Positions 1 through 9,233 of a DNA stretch of 27,957 nt are shown one piece after another. Source of the DNA: Ktedonobacterales bacterium (GTDB lineage Bacteria; Chloroflexota; Ktedonobacteria; Ktedonobacterales; JADMIN01); assembly GCA_025935235.1 (NCBI GenBank), contig JAICVT010000004.1, positions 1-27,957 of the forward strand, read 5' to 3'. The position numbers and the translations under genes were made by a program. Under the pieces are notes generated by a model. It ran no database searches. It had not been told where the DNA came from and worked only from the letters and a program-made list of their open reading frames with translations. Position 1 is the stretch's first letter. Each line of letters opens with the position of its first letter.

Positions 1-453
1 ATGCACGAAGTCAAACGACTTCTCCGCAAAGGGCAGCCCCTCGAACAGATTCCCCGCCACAAACGTGTAGTTGGGCGGTCGGACGTCGGCGTCGGGGCGG
101 CGATCAGCGCGCTGGTCCACAGCGGGCAGCTTGACATCGAGACCGATCACATTGGCATCGGGAAAGGCAGCCGCCATCTCGATGGCCCAGCGTCCCGTGC
201 CAGTGCCGACATCCAGGATGCTGGCTGGCCGCGTGATAGGAGCGGCGAAGTTGCCCTGAAAAGCGTACCGCAGCATATAGTGCTGGAAGTCGAGACCGTT
301 GACCTCCTCGCCATCGGCCGGCAGCGCATAGGGCAGGCCCACCACCCGCTCGCGTCCCGCCACGACGTCCGTCACGACATCAGTGAGGGCAAAGCCACCG
401 TTCATCAGGGAGGCGACCTGCGGCTTCCCACGCAACCAGCCAAACCAGCGCAT
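1..453 (-). CDS. Class I SAM-dependent methyltransferase, partial (C-terminus beyond left edge)
   Basis: The minus strand is open from an ATG at 453-451 to the window edge, giving 151 residues that begin MRWFGWLRGK. Residues about 79-102 hold SAM-binding motif I (ILDVGTGTGRWAIEMA), and the acidic end of strand beta2 follows at VIGLDV. The visible part ends at a motif resembling post-I/motif II (LPFAEKSFDFVH). This order is typical of Rossmann-fold methyltransferases that use S-adenosylmethionine. The substrate cannot be told: the part that would set specificity is outside the window. An in-frame stop (TAG) directly precedes the ATG, so the start is well bounded. A purine-rich GAGGAAAGG lies further upstream. 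The gene is divergent from the gene at 851. The methyltransferase call is firm; anything finer would be a guess. Confidence 0.85.
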   Translation of the reverse strand, partial: MRWFGWLRGKPQVASLMNGGFALTDVVTDVVAGRERVVGLPYALPADGEEVNGLDFQHYMLRYAFQGNFAAPITRPASILDVGTGTGRWAIEMAAAFPDANVIGLDVKLPAVDQRADRRPDADVRPPNYTFVAGNLFEGLPFAEKSFDFVH

Positions 454-573
454 CGCCTATCTTGCCTTTCCTCGTCCTCGTCGGCCTCGTTCTCGATCCC
501 CAGACGCCAACGCGGCCCGGATGAAATTAGGAACCGTGAACACGCGCCGCACATATATAGCGCATTGTGACGT

Positions 574-605
574 TGTATAGTTCGCAGCATACTCGCTAAT
601 GTCAA
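574..605 (-). promoter_or_regulatory. Possible promoter for the methyltransferase gene
   Basis: On the minus strand a perfect TTGACA (605-600) is followed by TATACA (579-574). The spacer is 20 bp, longer than the usual 16-18, so this is only a candidate. It sits about 120 bp upstream of the start codon. Confidence 0.25.
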
Positions 606-713
606 GCGTGGCGTCGCCGTCGTGGCGCGAACGACCATGCTGCCGGGCAGACAACCTGGACGCCTGATCGCGCGTAGCCAGCGAGGCGTCTTGCGACGCG
701 TGAGGTGGCGGGC

Positions 714-742
714 TTGCCCGACCGTGCGTGTTTGCCTATACT
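714..742 (+). promoter_or_regulatory. Sigma-70-type promoter upstream of the gene at 851
   Basis: TTGCCC at 714-719 and TATACT at 737-742 are separated by exactly 17 bp. This gives a predicted transcription start near 749, about 100 nt before the start codon. Two good hexamers at ideal spacing in a non-coding divergent region make this one of the better promoters in the window. Confidence 0.6.
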
Positions 743-850
743 GACGCCATACGTTGGTCGCACGCCAGCCGTTTGGCATGCGATCAGCGTAGAGGGCGGC
801 CAGGTGGGATCGAGCGCGGTGGAACGCGCGTCTGAAAAGTGAGCAATGGC

Positions 851-1468
851 ATGGCAGTGTCCGAAAACCCAACACCATCGTCCGAGCAGCCAACGACTCC
901 CGGCGGAGCGACGGTCGCGACAGGCGCAGGCAAGCGCGCGACTGGCAAGCTGGGGCGACGCGCGCTGGTGGGTGTAGCGGCGGTGAGTGTGTGCGCGGCG
1001 GGCGTGGCGCTGACCCCCACCGCGGAGCGCCTCGCCCAGCAGATCGGCCAGCAGGCGGTTGACGACGCCTACGCCGCGGGCATCGCCGCGGGCCGCCAGG
1101 CGCTGCTCAGCGAGCTGGCGCAGCTCGAAGGCGTGCCGCTCGACGCCGCTATCCAGGTAGCCGAGTTGACCCGGCTGGCGGTGCTCTACATCGTGCGCCC
1201 GGTCGCGCAACTCTTCGCCACCATCGCGGGCGACGCGCTCGGCGGATTCATCGCCGCGCTCACCAGCGCGCAGCAGCACCTCGCCAGCATCAACGTCCAC
1301 ATCTCGCAGCTCGACCAGCTCAAGTCGCTGCTCAGCCAGTGGCAGCAGGGCGTTCAGCAACTCCCCATCGCGCTCACGCAGTACGCCACAGCGGATATAG
1401 ACAGCGCCGAGAACTACCTGAAGGCGCTCAAGAAGCAGATTCAGCAGCAGCCGAGCAACGCCAAGTAG
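851..1468 (+). CDS. Membrane-anchored protein of unknown function
   Basis: I do not recognise a family. From the ATG at 851 the product is 205 residues. The first ~30 are polar and rich in Pro, Thr, Gly and Ala, then come basic residues (KRATGKLGRR). One hydrophobic stretch follows (ALVGVAAVSVCAAGVALTP, about residues 38-56) and looks like a single membrane anchor or uncleaved signal. The rest is predicted helical and rich in Ala, Gln and Leu, with a Gln-rich C-terminus that may form amphipathic helices or a coiled coil. A GTG at 839 is an alternative start adding four residues; neither start has a strong Shine-Dalgarno sequence. It lies about 190 bp upstream of uvrB on the same strand and has its own promoter. 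The layout suggests an envelope-associated protein, but no function can be assigned. Confidence 0.7.
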   Translation: MAVSENPTPSSEQPTTPGGATVATGAGKRATGKLGRRALVGVAAVSVCAAGVALTPTAERLAQQIGQQAVDDAYAAGIAAGRQALLSELAQLEGVPLDAAIQVAELTRLAVLYIVRPVAQLFATIAGDALGGFIAALTSAQQHLASINVHISQLDQLKSLLSQWQQGVQQLPIALTQYATADIDSAENYLKALKKQIQQQPSNAK

Positions 1469-1508
1469 CGCGCCATATCACGCCCGGCAAGCAGCCTCGC
1501 CTGCGTTG

Positions 1509-1514
1509 TATACT
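1509..1514 (+). promoter_or_regulatory. Candidate -10 element for uvrB
   Basis: A TATACT hexamer, the same -10 sequence as at 737, lies 147 bp before the uvrB start in the gap after the upstream gene. No good -35 is found at 16-18 bp. It would place the 5' end of the transcript just before the stem at 1524-1550. Confidence 0.25.
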
Positions 1515-1523
1515 GTGCTGACG

Positions 1524-1603
1524 GGGTCCGTGCCGCAACCGCGCGGACCCTCACGGTGTCTCTGTGACCCCGGCCAGCCTCGATCAGGTAGCGTTGGGGT
1601 CAC
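1524..1603 (+). other. Two inverted repeats in the uvrB leader
   Basis: GGGTCCG (1524-1530) can pair with CGGACCC (1544-1550) across 13 nt. GTGACCCC (1564-1571) can pair with GGGGTCAC (1596-1603) across 24 nt. Both pairings are perfect. They lie between the candidate -10 and the uvrB start codon. They could be RNA stems in the leader or, for the second, a DNA operator. There is no T-run after either, so neither looks like a classic terminator. Confidence 0.4.
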
Positions 1604-1661
1604 GGCGCGCGTCGTCAGGAACTTCGACGCCGCCATACGCAGTCTGATGGGGAGAGCGCGC

Positions 1662-3641
<1,980 letters not shown>

Positions 3642-3725
3642 CCTCACCCCCAATCCCCCCGCCACCAGGCGAAAGGTATTCCGGTTCCCCCTCCCTCGGA
3701 GGGGAGGGGGTTAGGGGGAGAGGTT
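3642..3725. repeat. CT-rich palindromic intergenic repeat, copy A (probable uvrB terminator)
   Basis: The element starts one base after the uvrB stop with CCTCACCCCC and ends with GGGGGAGAGG, so its outer ends are imperfect inverted repeats. Inside it CCCCCTCCC (3687-3695) pairs perfectly with GGGAGGGGG (3702-3710) around a 6-nt loop. It belongs to the same sequence family as the copies near 19040, 19235, 21355, 21425, 27090 and 27210. The position suggests it ends uvrB transcription. Confidence 0.7.
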
Positions 3726-3768
3726 CCGCGTGACCCCAAACCAATCTGCATCTCAGGAGACCGTTCGC

Positions 3769-4440
3769 ATGACCGACCAGCAAGAAGACGCCACCTACGA
3801 CGCCTATCTGCTGCGCTATCCTGATGGCTCGTGGCTGGCGCTGGCCAGCGATCTGCCGGGCGCCTATGCCGCAGGGGCCTCGCCCGATGAGGCCGCCGCG
3901 CGGCTGGCGGCGGCGATTCCAGCCTACTACGCCTGGCTGCGCCAGCACGATGACTACATGCCCATCACCCACGATACGCCGCACGTTGCCGTGCGTGAGC
4001 AAGCGCAAGCGGGCGAAGGGCCAGCGGGTTGGCTGGGCGCGTTTTTCGCGGGCGACGCCGAGCCCGTCGGCGGCGAAGACCTCGACTGGTGGCTGGCTGT
4101 GCTCGACTGGGCCTATGACGATCTGCTCGCCGAGGCCCAGAGCGCGCCACTCACCGCGCTCCGCGCCAGCCTGCTGGATGCCGTGGCCCAGATGCAGGCG
4201 GGCATTGTCGCGCTCGCCACAGGCGGCACGCTGCTCGCCCTCATCGGCGCGGATGACGCGCTGGGGCGCGTGAGCGCCGTGCGCGCCGCCGCTCTAGCTG
4301 CGCTGCGACGAGCCAACGCCGAGCAGCGGACGGCTGTGCGCGAGGCGGAAGGCCAGCGCTGGTCGCTGCGGCGCGGGCTGCGGGCGAGCGCGCTGCTCGT
4401 CCGCCGCGCTACCGATGCTTTGACGGCGATCCACCACTAG
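3769..4440 (+). CDS. HicB-like N-terminal domain protein
   Basis: The 223-residue product has an N-terminal part (residues about 10-60) resembling the HicB-like partial RNase H fold. It has a beta-strand pair (YDAYLLRYPDGSWLALASDLPGAYAAG) followed by a helix typical of these proteins (SPDEAAARLAAAIPAYYAWLRQ). Such domains occur as antitoxins with HicA and also as stand-alone regulators; no HicA-like partner is seen here. The remainder (about 104-220) is helical and rich in Ala, Leu and Arg. It has a WWLAVLDWAYDDLL segment that loosely recalls DinB-type helical bundles, but no metal-binding histidine triad is evident. The ATG at 3769 is chosen over an upstream in-frame GTG at 3730 because CAGGAG (3753-3758) sits at a suitable distance. 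The stop lies 16 bp before the radical SAM gene, so the two are probably co-transcribed. Confidence 0.7.
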   Translation: MTDQQEDATYDAYLLRYPDGSWLALASDLPGAYAAGASPDEAAARLAAAIPAYYAWLRQHDDYMPITHDTPHVAVREQAQAGEGPAGWLGAFFAGDAEPVGGEDLDWWLAVLDWAYDDLLAEAQSAPLTALRASLLDAVAQMQAGIVALATGGTLLALIGADDALGRVSAVRAAALAALRRANAEQRTAVREAEGQRWSLRRGLRASALLVRRATDALTAIHH

Positions 4441-4456
4441 AAGAGAGACAGGCGGC

Positions 4457-5443
4457 ATGGCACTGGACGTATCCACCACCAATGCGGCGACGCGGCCCGC
4501 GCTCTACCCCGGCTACCTCGCGCTGCATGCGACGGGCGAGCTGGCCCGCCGCGCCGAGGCCGCCTGGGAGCTGCTACGCTGCTGCACCGTCTGCCCGCAG
4601 AACTGCCCGGTCAACCGCATCGCGGGCAAGACGGGCGCATGCCACTCTGGAACCGAGATCATCGTCGGTTCGTGGAACCTGCACCGCCGCGAGGAGCCGC
4701 CGCTGAGCGGCACGGGCGGCGCGGGCACGATCTTCTTTGGCGGCTGCCAGGCGCGCTGCTCCTATTGCCAGAACTACTGGCTGAGCCAGATGGGCAACGG
4801 CATCCGCGTGGGGCCAGAGCGGCTGGCCGAGATGATGCTCTACCTCCAGCGCAAGGGCGCGCACAACATTGATCTGGTGACGCCCACCCACTTCGTCCCG
4901 CAGCTCTTGAAGGCGCTGGTGATCGCCGCCGACAAGGGCCTCCACATCCCGATGGTCTACAACAGCGCGGGCTACGAGCATCTGCATGTCCTCAAACTGC
5001 TCGATGGCGTCATAGACATCTACCTGCCCGACGCCAAGTACGCCGACAACAAAGAGGCCATGCGCACCTCGAAGATGCACCACTATGTCGAGTTCAACCG
5101 CGCGGCGCTCAAGGAGATGTATCGCCAGGTCGGCGGACTCCAGCTCGACGAGCATGGCATCGCCACGCGCGGGCTGATCGTGCGGCATCTGGTGATGCCT
5201 GGCGGACACGCTGGCACGCGTGAGGTGCTCACCTGGATCGCGGAGAACGTTGGCCTGGACATCGGTCTGAGCGTGATGGACCAGTACTTCCCGGCCTACA
5301 AGGTGGTGGGTGATCCTGAGCTAGGGCGGCGGCTGACCTGGCGCGAGTATCGCGAGGCGCTGGATGTGGTAGAGTCGCTGCCCTTCGAGCATCTCTTCTT
5401 GCAGGAGGATCTAGCGATGCTCGACGAGACCAGCGACATATAG
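4457..5443 (+). CDS. Radical SAM protein, PflX-like (COG1313)
   Basis: The 328-residue protein has the radical SAM cluster motif CX3CX2C as C97-QAR-C101-SY-C104. It would bind a [4Fe-4S] cluster and cleave S-adenosylmethionine to a radical. A second cysteine set precedes it (C42, C43, C46, C50, C62, within RCCTVCPQNCPVNR and GACHSG). The linking text SGTGGAGTIFFGGCQARCSYCQN closely follows the COG1313/PflX family, which is related to pyruvate formate-lyase activating enzymes. The family's substrate is not established, and no glycyl radical enzyme is encoded in this window, so a PFL-activase role is not supported. The start ATG has AGAGAG upstream. The gene follows the HicB-like gene by 16 bp and is followed by a long palindrome that probably ends the transcript. 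Confidence 0.88.
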   Translation: MALDVSTTNAATRPALYPGYLALHATGELARRAEAAWELLRCCTVCPQNCPVNRIAGKTGACHSGTEIIVGSWNLHRREEPPLSGTGGAGTIFFGGCQARCSYCQNYWLSQMGNGIRVGPERLAEMMLYLQRKGAHNIDLVTPTHFVPQLLKALVIAADKGLHIPMVYNSAGYEHLHVLKLLDGVIDIYLPDAKYADNKEAMRTSKMHHYVEFNRAALKEMYRQVGGLQLDEHGIATRGLIVRHLVMPGGHAGTREVLTWIAENVGLDIGLSVMDQYFPAYKVVGDPELGRRLTWREYREALDVVESLPFEHLFLQEDLAMLDETSDI

Positions 5444-5500
5444 ATGGCCCAGCGGCAGATGCAGAGGAAGAATAGTCGCGGATACGTCTCCGGCATGGCG

Positions 5501-5635
5501 GCTGGCGGTTGAAACCGCGCCTGGGTGGCCTTGCAGGCCGCAAAGTCCGCCTGCGCGGACTGGGATTCGAACCCGCGCAGGCGGGTTTCGCGGTGGCCCG
5601 CAGGCCACCTCCCAGGCGCGGTTTCAATCGCCAGC
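5501..5635. repeat. 135-bp imperfect palindrome between convergent genes
   Basis: The outer arms (about 5501-5530 and 5603-5635) are near-perfect inverted repeats: GCTGGCGGTTGAAACCGCG against CGCGGTTTCAATCGCCAGC. Nested inside are smaller stems, AGTCCGC-CTGC-GCGGACT (5544-5561) and AACCCGC-GCAG-GCGGGTT (5570-5587), so the RNA of either strand would form a long branched hairpin. It lies between the stops of two convergent genes and may end transcription in both directions. The nested, modular symmetry looks like a mobile or REP-type repeat and not a simple terminator. Only one copy is in this window. Confidence 0.75.
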
Positions 5636-5675
5636 TAACGGCTGCTCATGTCGCATCAACCGCCGCCGCTCCGCG

Positions 5676-6074
5676 CTACGACGTAGCTGGCGCTTGCATG
5701 TACCACTCGGTGAACGACTGGCACTCTCCATCCTCGTTGAAGCGCAGCACCCAGAGGTTGTGGTATGCGCGGTCCAGCATCGTCTGGGTCTCGTCGGTGT
5801 AGTAGAAGGACTGCCCGACAGCAATCACCTGGTCGCCCTGGATGAGCAGCGGGTGGTAGTCCCCACGATAGGTTCCGGCGCGGTCGCGGTTCTCCAGCCA
5901 ACCGGCGACGATCTGGGCGCGACCACGCGCCACCTCATCGCCGTGGTCCCACGGATGCCAGCGATACTCCGCGTCGTCGGCGAAAAGAGCGCCGATCTTG
6001 TCAGGATCATACGTCACCCAGGCGTGCGCATAGGCGTCGAGCCATCGCTGCGCCCGCTCCGTGTCAATGCTCAT
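5676..6074 (-). CDS. NTF2/SnoaL-like fold protein
   Basis: The 132-residue product starts MSIDTERAQRWLDAYAHAW and shows the order expected of SnoaL-like/NTF2 cone folds. An N-terminal helix pair is followed by FADDAEYRWHPWDHGDEVARGRAQI, a second helix, then four beta-strands (DYHPLLIQGDQVIAVGQSFYYTD, NLWVLRFNEDGECQSFTEWY). This fold hosts small enzymes (isomerases, cyclases, dehydratases) and non-catalytic dimers, so no reaction can be assigned. The open frame continues 77 codons further upstream, but that part is low-complexity and unlike the family. The ATG at 6074 has a purine-rich GGAGCGAGCGGA before it and is preferred. The gene converges on the radical SAM gene and diverges from the polyprenyl synthase gene. 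Confidence 0.8.
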   Translation of the reverse strand: MSIDTERAQRWLDAYAHAWVTYDPDKIGALFADDAEYRWHPWDHGDEVARGRAQIVAGWLENRDRAGTYRGDYHPLLIQGDQVIAVGQSFYYTDETQTMLDRAYHNLWVLRFNEDGECQSFTEWYMQAPATS

Positions 6075-6432
6075 TCCGCTCGCTCCTCTCGCTCCTCCAC
6101 AAGTCGCGTGTTCAGCCCGGACATGATACACCAGCGGGGCCCTCCGAGCTGATCGCGGTTCGCTCACGCCATCCCAGCGCGGGCCTGGGCCCAAACTGGC
6201 CCGCTGATTGCTGGTTCTTTGCCAGGACGCATGAAGCGGCGCCGCTTTTCCCATGCGGGAGGGGCGGCGCTCTTGTCTGTGCGAGGGGTAGTATGCGGCG
6301 CCCACCGCATGCGCGGGGTCAGGCGCTCACCTGATGGGCGAAGGCGCCAACCCGTGTTACAATGTATGATGGCGCTGTTGATGGCGCTTGACCGAGACAC
6401 ACCCAGGCTGTCTCGTATGGTGTGGAGGAGCT
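6075..6432. other. Divergent intergenic region, 358 bp
   Basis: No gene is supported. The stretch holds a perfect inverted repeat, GCGGGCC (6179-6185) with GGCCCGC (6198-6204), enclosing the small palindrome TGGGCCCA. An extended -10 motif for the plus strand lies at 6355-6363. I checked the minus-strand leader for a T-box or other known riboswitch core and did not find one. Confidence 0.45.
6355..6363 (+). promoter_or_regulatory. Extended -10 promoter for the polyprenyl synthase gene
   Basis: TGTTACAAT is a TGn extended -10 joined to TACAAT, with a predicted start near 6370, about 60 nt before the ATG. There is no recognisable -35 at the usual distance, which extended -10 promoters tolerate. 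A second hexamer, TATGAT, overlaps the downstream side at 6365-6370. Confidence 0.4.
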
Positions 6433-7419
6433 ATGAGCGATACGGCCACATTGAGCCGCCTTTTCGCTGCAATCGAGCCTGACCTGGAGGTCGTTGATCG
6501 CGAGTTCCAGCGACGCGCCAGCTCCGGGCTAGACATCATGGACGCCGCCGCCGCGCATGCGATCAGCTCGCCGGGCAAGCGCCTGCGCACCGCGCTGACC
6601 CTGCTCTCCGGCAGGCTCTTTCACTACGATTTCGAGAAGCTCCTGCCGCTGAGCGTTGCCTTTGAGATGACCCACCTGGCGACGCTGGTGCATGACGACA
6701 TCATTGACCGCGCCGACACCCGCCGTGGCATCCCCACCGTTAACGCGCGCTATGGCGATCAAGTGGCGATCCTGCTGGGCGACTACCTCTTCGCCAAGAC
6801 GGCGGGGCTGATCGCCGATGTTGGCGACTTCCGCATTGATCGCCTCTTCTCCGATACCGTGGCCACCGTCAGCGAGGGCGCCATCATCGAGCTGCGTTCG
6901 GCGCGGCGCATGGATGTATCGGTCGAGCACTACCTGGAGCGGGTCAATCGCAAGACCGCCTGCCTGATTGGCGCCTGCTGCAAAGGTGGCGCCATCGTCG
7001 GCTCAGCTTCCGACGCCCAGATCGCGCTGATGCACGAGTATGGCCTCAATCTGGGCATCGCCTTCCAGATCATTGACGACGTACTCGACTACACCGGCTC
7101 CGTCGAGATCATCGGCAAGCCAGCGGGCAACGACCTGCGCCAGGGGCTGGTGACACTGCCGCTGATCTTCGCCCTGCGCAACGAGCACAACGGTCGGCTC
7201 GACCAGGCCCAGCGGCTCTTCCAGTCGCAGACCCCGATGGATGAGGAGGTGGAGGCGGTGGTGCGCTGGGTCAACGGCACGCTCGCGATTGACGAATCGC
7301 TGACGCTGGCGCGGCACTACGCCGCGCGCGCCAATGCCCTGCTGACGGAGCTGAACGACTCGGAGGACCGCCAGACACTTGTCGAGCTGATTGACTTCGT
7401 CGTCTCGCGCAGCCACTAG
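6433..7419 (+). CDS. Long-chain polyprenyl diphosphate synthase (trans-isoprenyl synthase family)
   Basis: The enzyme condenses isopentenyl diphosphate onto an allylic diphosphate to build an all-trans prenyl chain. In this context the chain is likely the side chain of menaquinone. The 328-residue product has the substrate-binding GKR at 48-50, the first Asp-rich motif DDIID at 88-92 preceded by LVH, the RR pair just after it (ADTRRG), and the second Asp-rich motif DDVLD at 215-219. This is the IspB/heptaprenyl or solanesyl synthase pattern. Chain length cannot be read with confidence from the sequence. The start ATG at 6433 has an excellent GGAGGAG at 6424-6430. The menaquinone-type methyltransferase gene follows 75 bp later on the same strand, which supports the pathway assignment. 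Confidence 0.93.
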   Translation: MSDTATLSRLFAAIEPDLEVVDREFQRRASSGLDIMDAAAAHAISSPGKRLRTALTLLSGRLFHYDFEKLLPLSVAFEMTHLATLVHDDIIDRADTRRGIPTVNARYGDQVAILLGDYLFAKTAGLIADVGDFRIDRLFSDTVATVSEGAIIELRSARRMDVSVEHYLERVNRKTACLIGACCKGGAIVGSASDAQIALMHEYGLNLGIAFQIIDDVLDYTGSVEIIGKPAGNDLRQGLVTLPLIFALRNEHNGRLDQAQRLFQSQTPMDEEVEAVVRWVNGTLAIDESLTLARHYAARANALLTELNDSEDRQTLVELIDFVVSRSH

Positions 7420-7494
7420 CTTGCCCATCCCGCGCCACCAGCCGCGGGCTTGCGCTCTGGCTGCGTCCGGGCCTAACCGAAGGATACGCCATCC

Positions 7495-8265
7495 ATGAGT
7501 TCATCGCCGCCCATGCCAGAGCTGCGCGCGCGCTTCGACGCCGCTGGTGGCAAACCGGCCTATGTGCGCGCCATGTTCGACCGCATCTCCGGCGTCTATG
7601 ACCTGATGAACCGTGTGATGACAGGCGGCATGGATGGCCGCTGGCGAGCGTTCGCGGCGCGCCAGGTGGCGCTGCGCGCGGGCGAGCACGCGCTCGACCT
7701 CGGCTGCGGTACGGGCGACATGGCCATCGCCATCGCGCGGCACAGCCCGCCCGATACCCGCATCGTTGGCGTGGACTTCTCCGAGGGCATGCTGGAGATC
7801 GGGCGACGCAAGCTGGCGCGGCGCGGGCTGAGCGAGCGGATCGAGCTGCGGCAGGGTGACGTGCTGCGTCTCGACCTGCCCGACGACGCCTTTGACGCGG
7901 TCTGCTCGGCCTGGCTGGCGCGCAACCTCTCTGACATCCCCGCTGGCTTCCGCGAGATGCGCCGCGTGACGCGGCCTGGCGGGCGGGTGGTCTGTCTGGA
8001 GATGAGCCACCCCTACAACCCCATCTTCAATTGGGGCTACCACCTCTACTTCGACCGCCTGGTGCCGCTGCTGGGCGGGCTGATTGGCAAGAGCGCCGAC
8101 GCCTATAGCTATCTGCCCTCGTCGGTGGTCTCGCATCCCGACGCCCCCACCCTAAAGGGCATCATGGAAGACGCAGGCTGGGAAGATGCGCGATACTACT
8201 ACCTGTTGGGTGGTGTGGTCGCGGTCCACGTTGCGACGAATCCCGCAGCGCCATCGCGCGCCTGA
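7495..8265 (+). CDS. menG: Demethylmenaquinone methyltransferase (UbiE/MenG family)
   Basis: This family performs the last step of menaquinone synthesis (and, in UbiE organisms, a C-methylation in ubiquinone synthesis), using S-adenosylmethionine. The 256-residue product has the family N-terminal signature RAMFDRISGVYDLMNRVMTGG (about 25-45). SAM motif I is LDLGCGTGD (67-75), followed by VGVDFSEGML (91-100) and a motif III region AWLARNLSDI in place of the common FGxRN version. The family motif near the C-terminal third is also kept (YDAYSYLPSSV-like, SADAYSYLPSSVVSHP). The order matches UbiE/MenG better than general methyltransferases. AAGGA lies about 10 nt before the ATG. It follows the polyprenyl diphosphate synthase, so the pair would supply the prenyl tail precursor and the final ring methyl group. 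MenA and the other men genes are not in the window. Confidence 0.9.
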   Translation: MSSSPPMPELRARFDAAGGKPAYVRAMFDRISGVYDLMNRVMTGGMDGRWRAFAARQVALRAGEHALDLGCGTGDMAIAIARHSPPDTRIVGVDFSEGMLEIGRRKLARRGLSERIELRQGDVLRLDLPDDAFDAVCSAWLARNLSDIPAGFREMRRVTRPGGRVVCLEMSHPYNPIFNWGYHLYFDRLVPLLGGLIGKSADAYSYLPSSVVSHPDAPTLKGIMEDAGWEDARYYYLLGGVVAVHVATNPAAPSRA

Positions 8266-8355
8266 GTTGATGCGCCTGGACCGCTGACTTCACCACCGCA
8301 TCGCCGCTTCTGGGCTTCAGGGACGCGAGAGACACACGAGAAGGAGTGGAGAGGC

Positions 8356-9150
8356 ATGGCCACAGCGCCACGGATGATGGGAGTTGGCGTCGCGACTGAC
8401 TACATGGCTGACCAGGCGACTGGCCGCGCAGGCCACTGGCAGGCGCCCACGCTGCGCGAGATCACAGCGGACGGCGCGCAACTGCTGATAACGCGGATCG
8501 GGCCAGACGAGGTTGTGAGAGTCCCGCTCAACACTCCGCGCCAGACATGGCGCTGGCTCTGGAAAGACGCGCTGACGCGGGTCGCGCCCTTCCTGCTGGT
8601 CGCGGGCCTGTGGGCGCGCTTTTCGCGCGACGGTCTGGGGGCACTGGGGCTGCGGCGCGATGGCTGGCTGGGCGACATCGCGCTGGGGGTGGCGATTGGC
8701 ATGCCGTTCGCCCAGATCGCGGCCGTCTTTCGCCGCCTGGTCGCGCCTGGCTACCACCTGCCCACCGGCGCTGACCATGCCTTGCAGACAACGTACTACT
8801 TCGGGCTGAATGCGCCCGCTGAGGAGTTTGTCTGGCGCGGCATCGTGCAAACGCTGGTGATTCGCGGGCTGCGGCGCGTGCCAGGCATGCGGCGCGTCGC
8901 GGGGCCGCTGGGCTGGGCGAGCGTGGCGGCGGGGTTCGGCGCTTTCCATCGCCTCGGCGGGTGGAGCTGGCGCTCGATCGCGGGCGTCACCTTTGCGGGC
9001 GGGCTATTTGGCGCGCTGTTTGCGCTACCTAAACGTAAATCCATCCTGCCAGCGATTATCGTGCATGGGTTCGCCACCGCTGGCTTCCTGAACTGGGGCG
9101 ACGCCGCCCAACACGCACACAAGATGCGCCAGTTGCGCCCGCGCGTCTGA
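8356..9150 (+). CDS. CPBP-family intramembrane metalloprotease
   Basis: The CPBP family (CAAX protease and bacteriocin-processing, Abi) comprises multi-pass membrane glutamate/histidine proteases. The 264-residue product has the diagnostic EExxxR motif as PAEEFVWRG (E156, E157, R161). A second histidine motif is GAFHRL (H198), and a third histidine is in VHGFATAGFLNWG (H237). Several hydrophobic segments (about 76-90, 107-125, 185-200, 207-224 and 230-247) fit a membrane-embedded fold. The first ~70 residues are polar and cytosolic-looking, longer than in minimal members. The native substrate is unknown. Members act in prenyl-protein processing, bacteriocin immunity or regulation. AGAGG precedes the ATG. 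The gene lies 90 bp after menG and may share its transcript, though no functional link is evident. Confidence 0.85.
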   Translation: MATAPRMMGVGVATDYMADQATGRAGHWQAPTLREITADGAQLLITRIGPDEVVRVPLNTPRQTWRWLWKDALTRVAPFLLVAGLWARFSRDGLGALGLRRDGWLGDIALGVAIGMPFAQIAAVFRRLVAPGYHLPTGADHALQTTYYFGLNAPAEEFVWRGIVQTLVIRGLRRVPGMRRVAGPLGWASVAAGFGAFHRLGGWSWRSIAGVTFAGGLFGALFALPKRKSILPAIIVHGFATAGFLNWGDAAQHAHKMRQLRPRV

Positions 9151-9233
9151 AGCGCCGATAACTCAGCTGTTGGCTCAGGAGATGGCTCTGCCCAGCGCCA
9201 CGCGCGCCGCATGGTACGGACATACCACCGGCG

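Larger units (their letters stand above)
454..850. other. Divergent intergenic region, 397 bp
   Basis: No convincing gene is seen here. Short open frames cross it on both strands, but they have no family signature and overlap the promoters of the flanking genes. The 545-600 part is A+T-rich compared with its surroundings. It probably carries the control region of the minus-strand methyltransferase, while the plus-strand promoter is at 714-742. Confidence 0.5.

Noticed and set aside
1..570. Plus-strand open frame of 189 codons
   Set aside because: It is the antisense shadow of the minus-strand methyltransferase, which has clear SAM motifs.
3769..4440. Toxin-antitoxin module based on the HicB-like domain
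   Set aside because: No HicA-like toxin of ~60-80 residues is found next to it, and the protein is longer than antitoxins of that family.
5560..5580. tRNA gene suggested by a T-arm-like GGGTTCGAATCCC on the minus strand
   Set aside because: No acceptor stem, D-arm or anticodon arm can be built around it; the motif is part of the long palindrome.
6075..6170. T-box or riboswitch-like leader before the SnoaL-like gene (AACCGCG on the minus strand)
   Set aside because: The conserved T-box sequence and antiterminator are not complete, and the gene is not a usual target.
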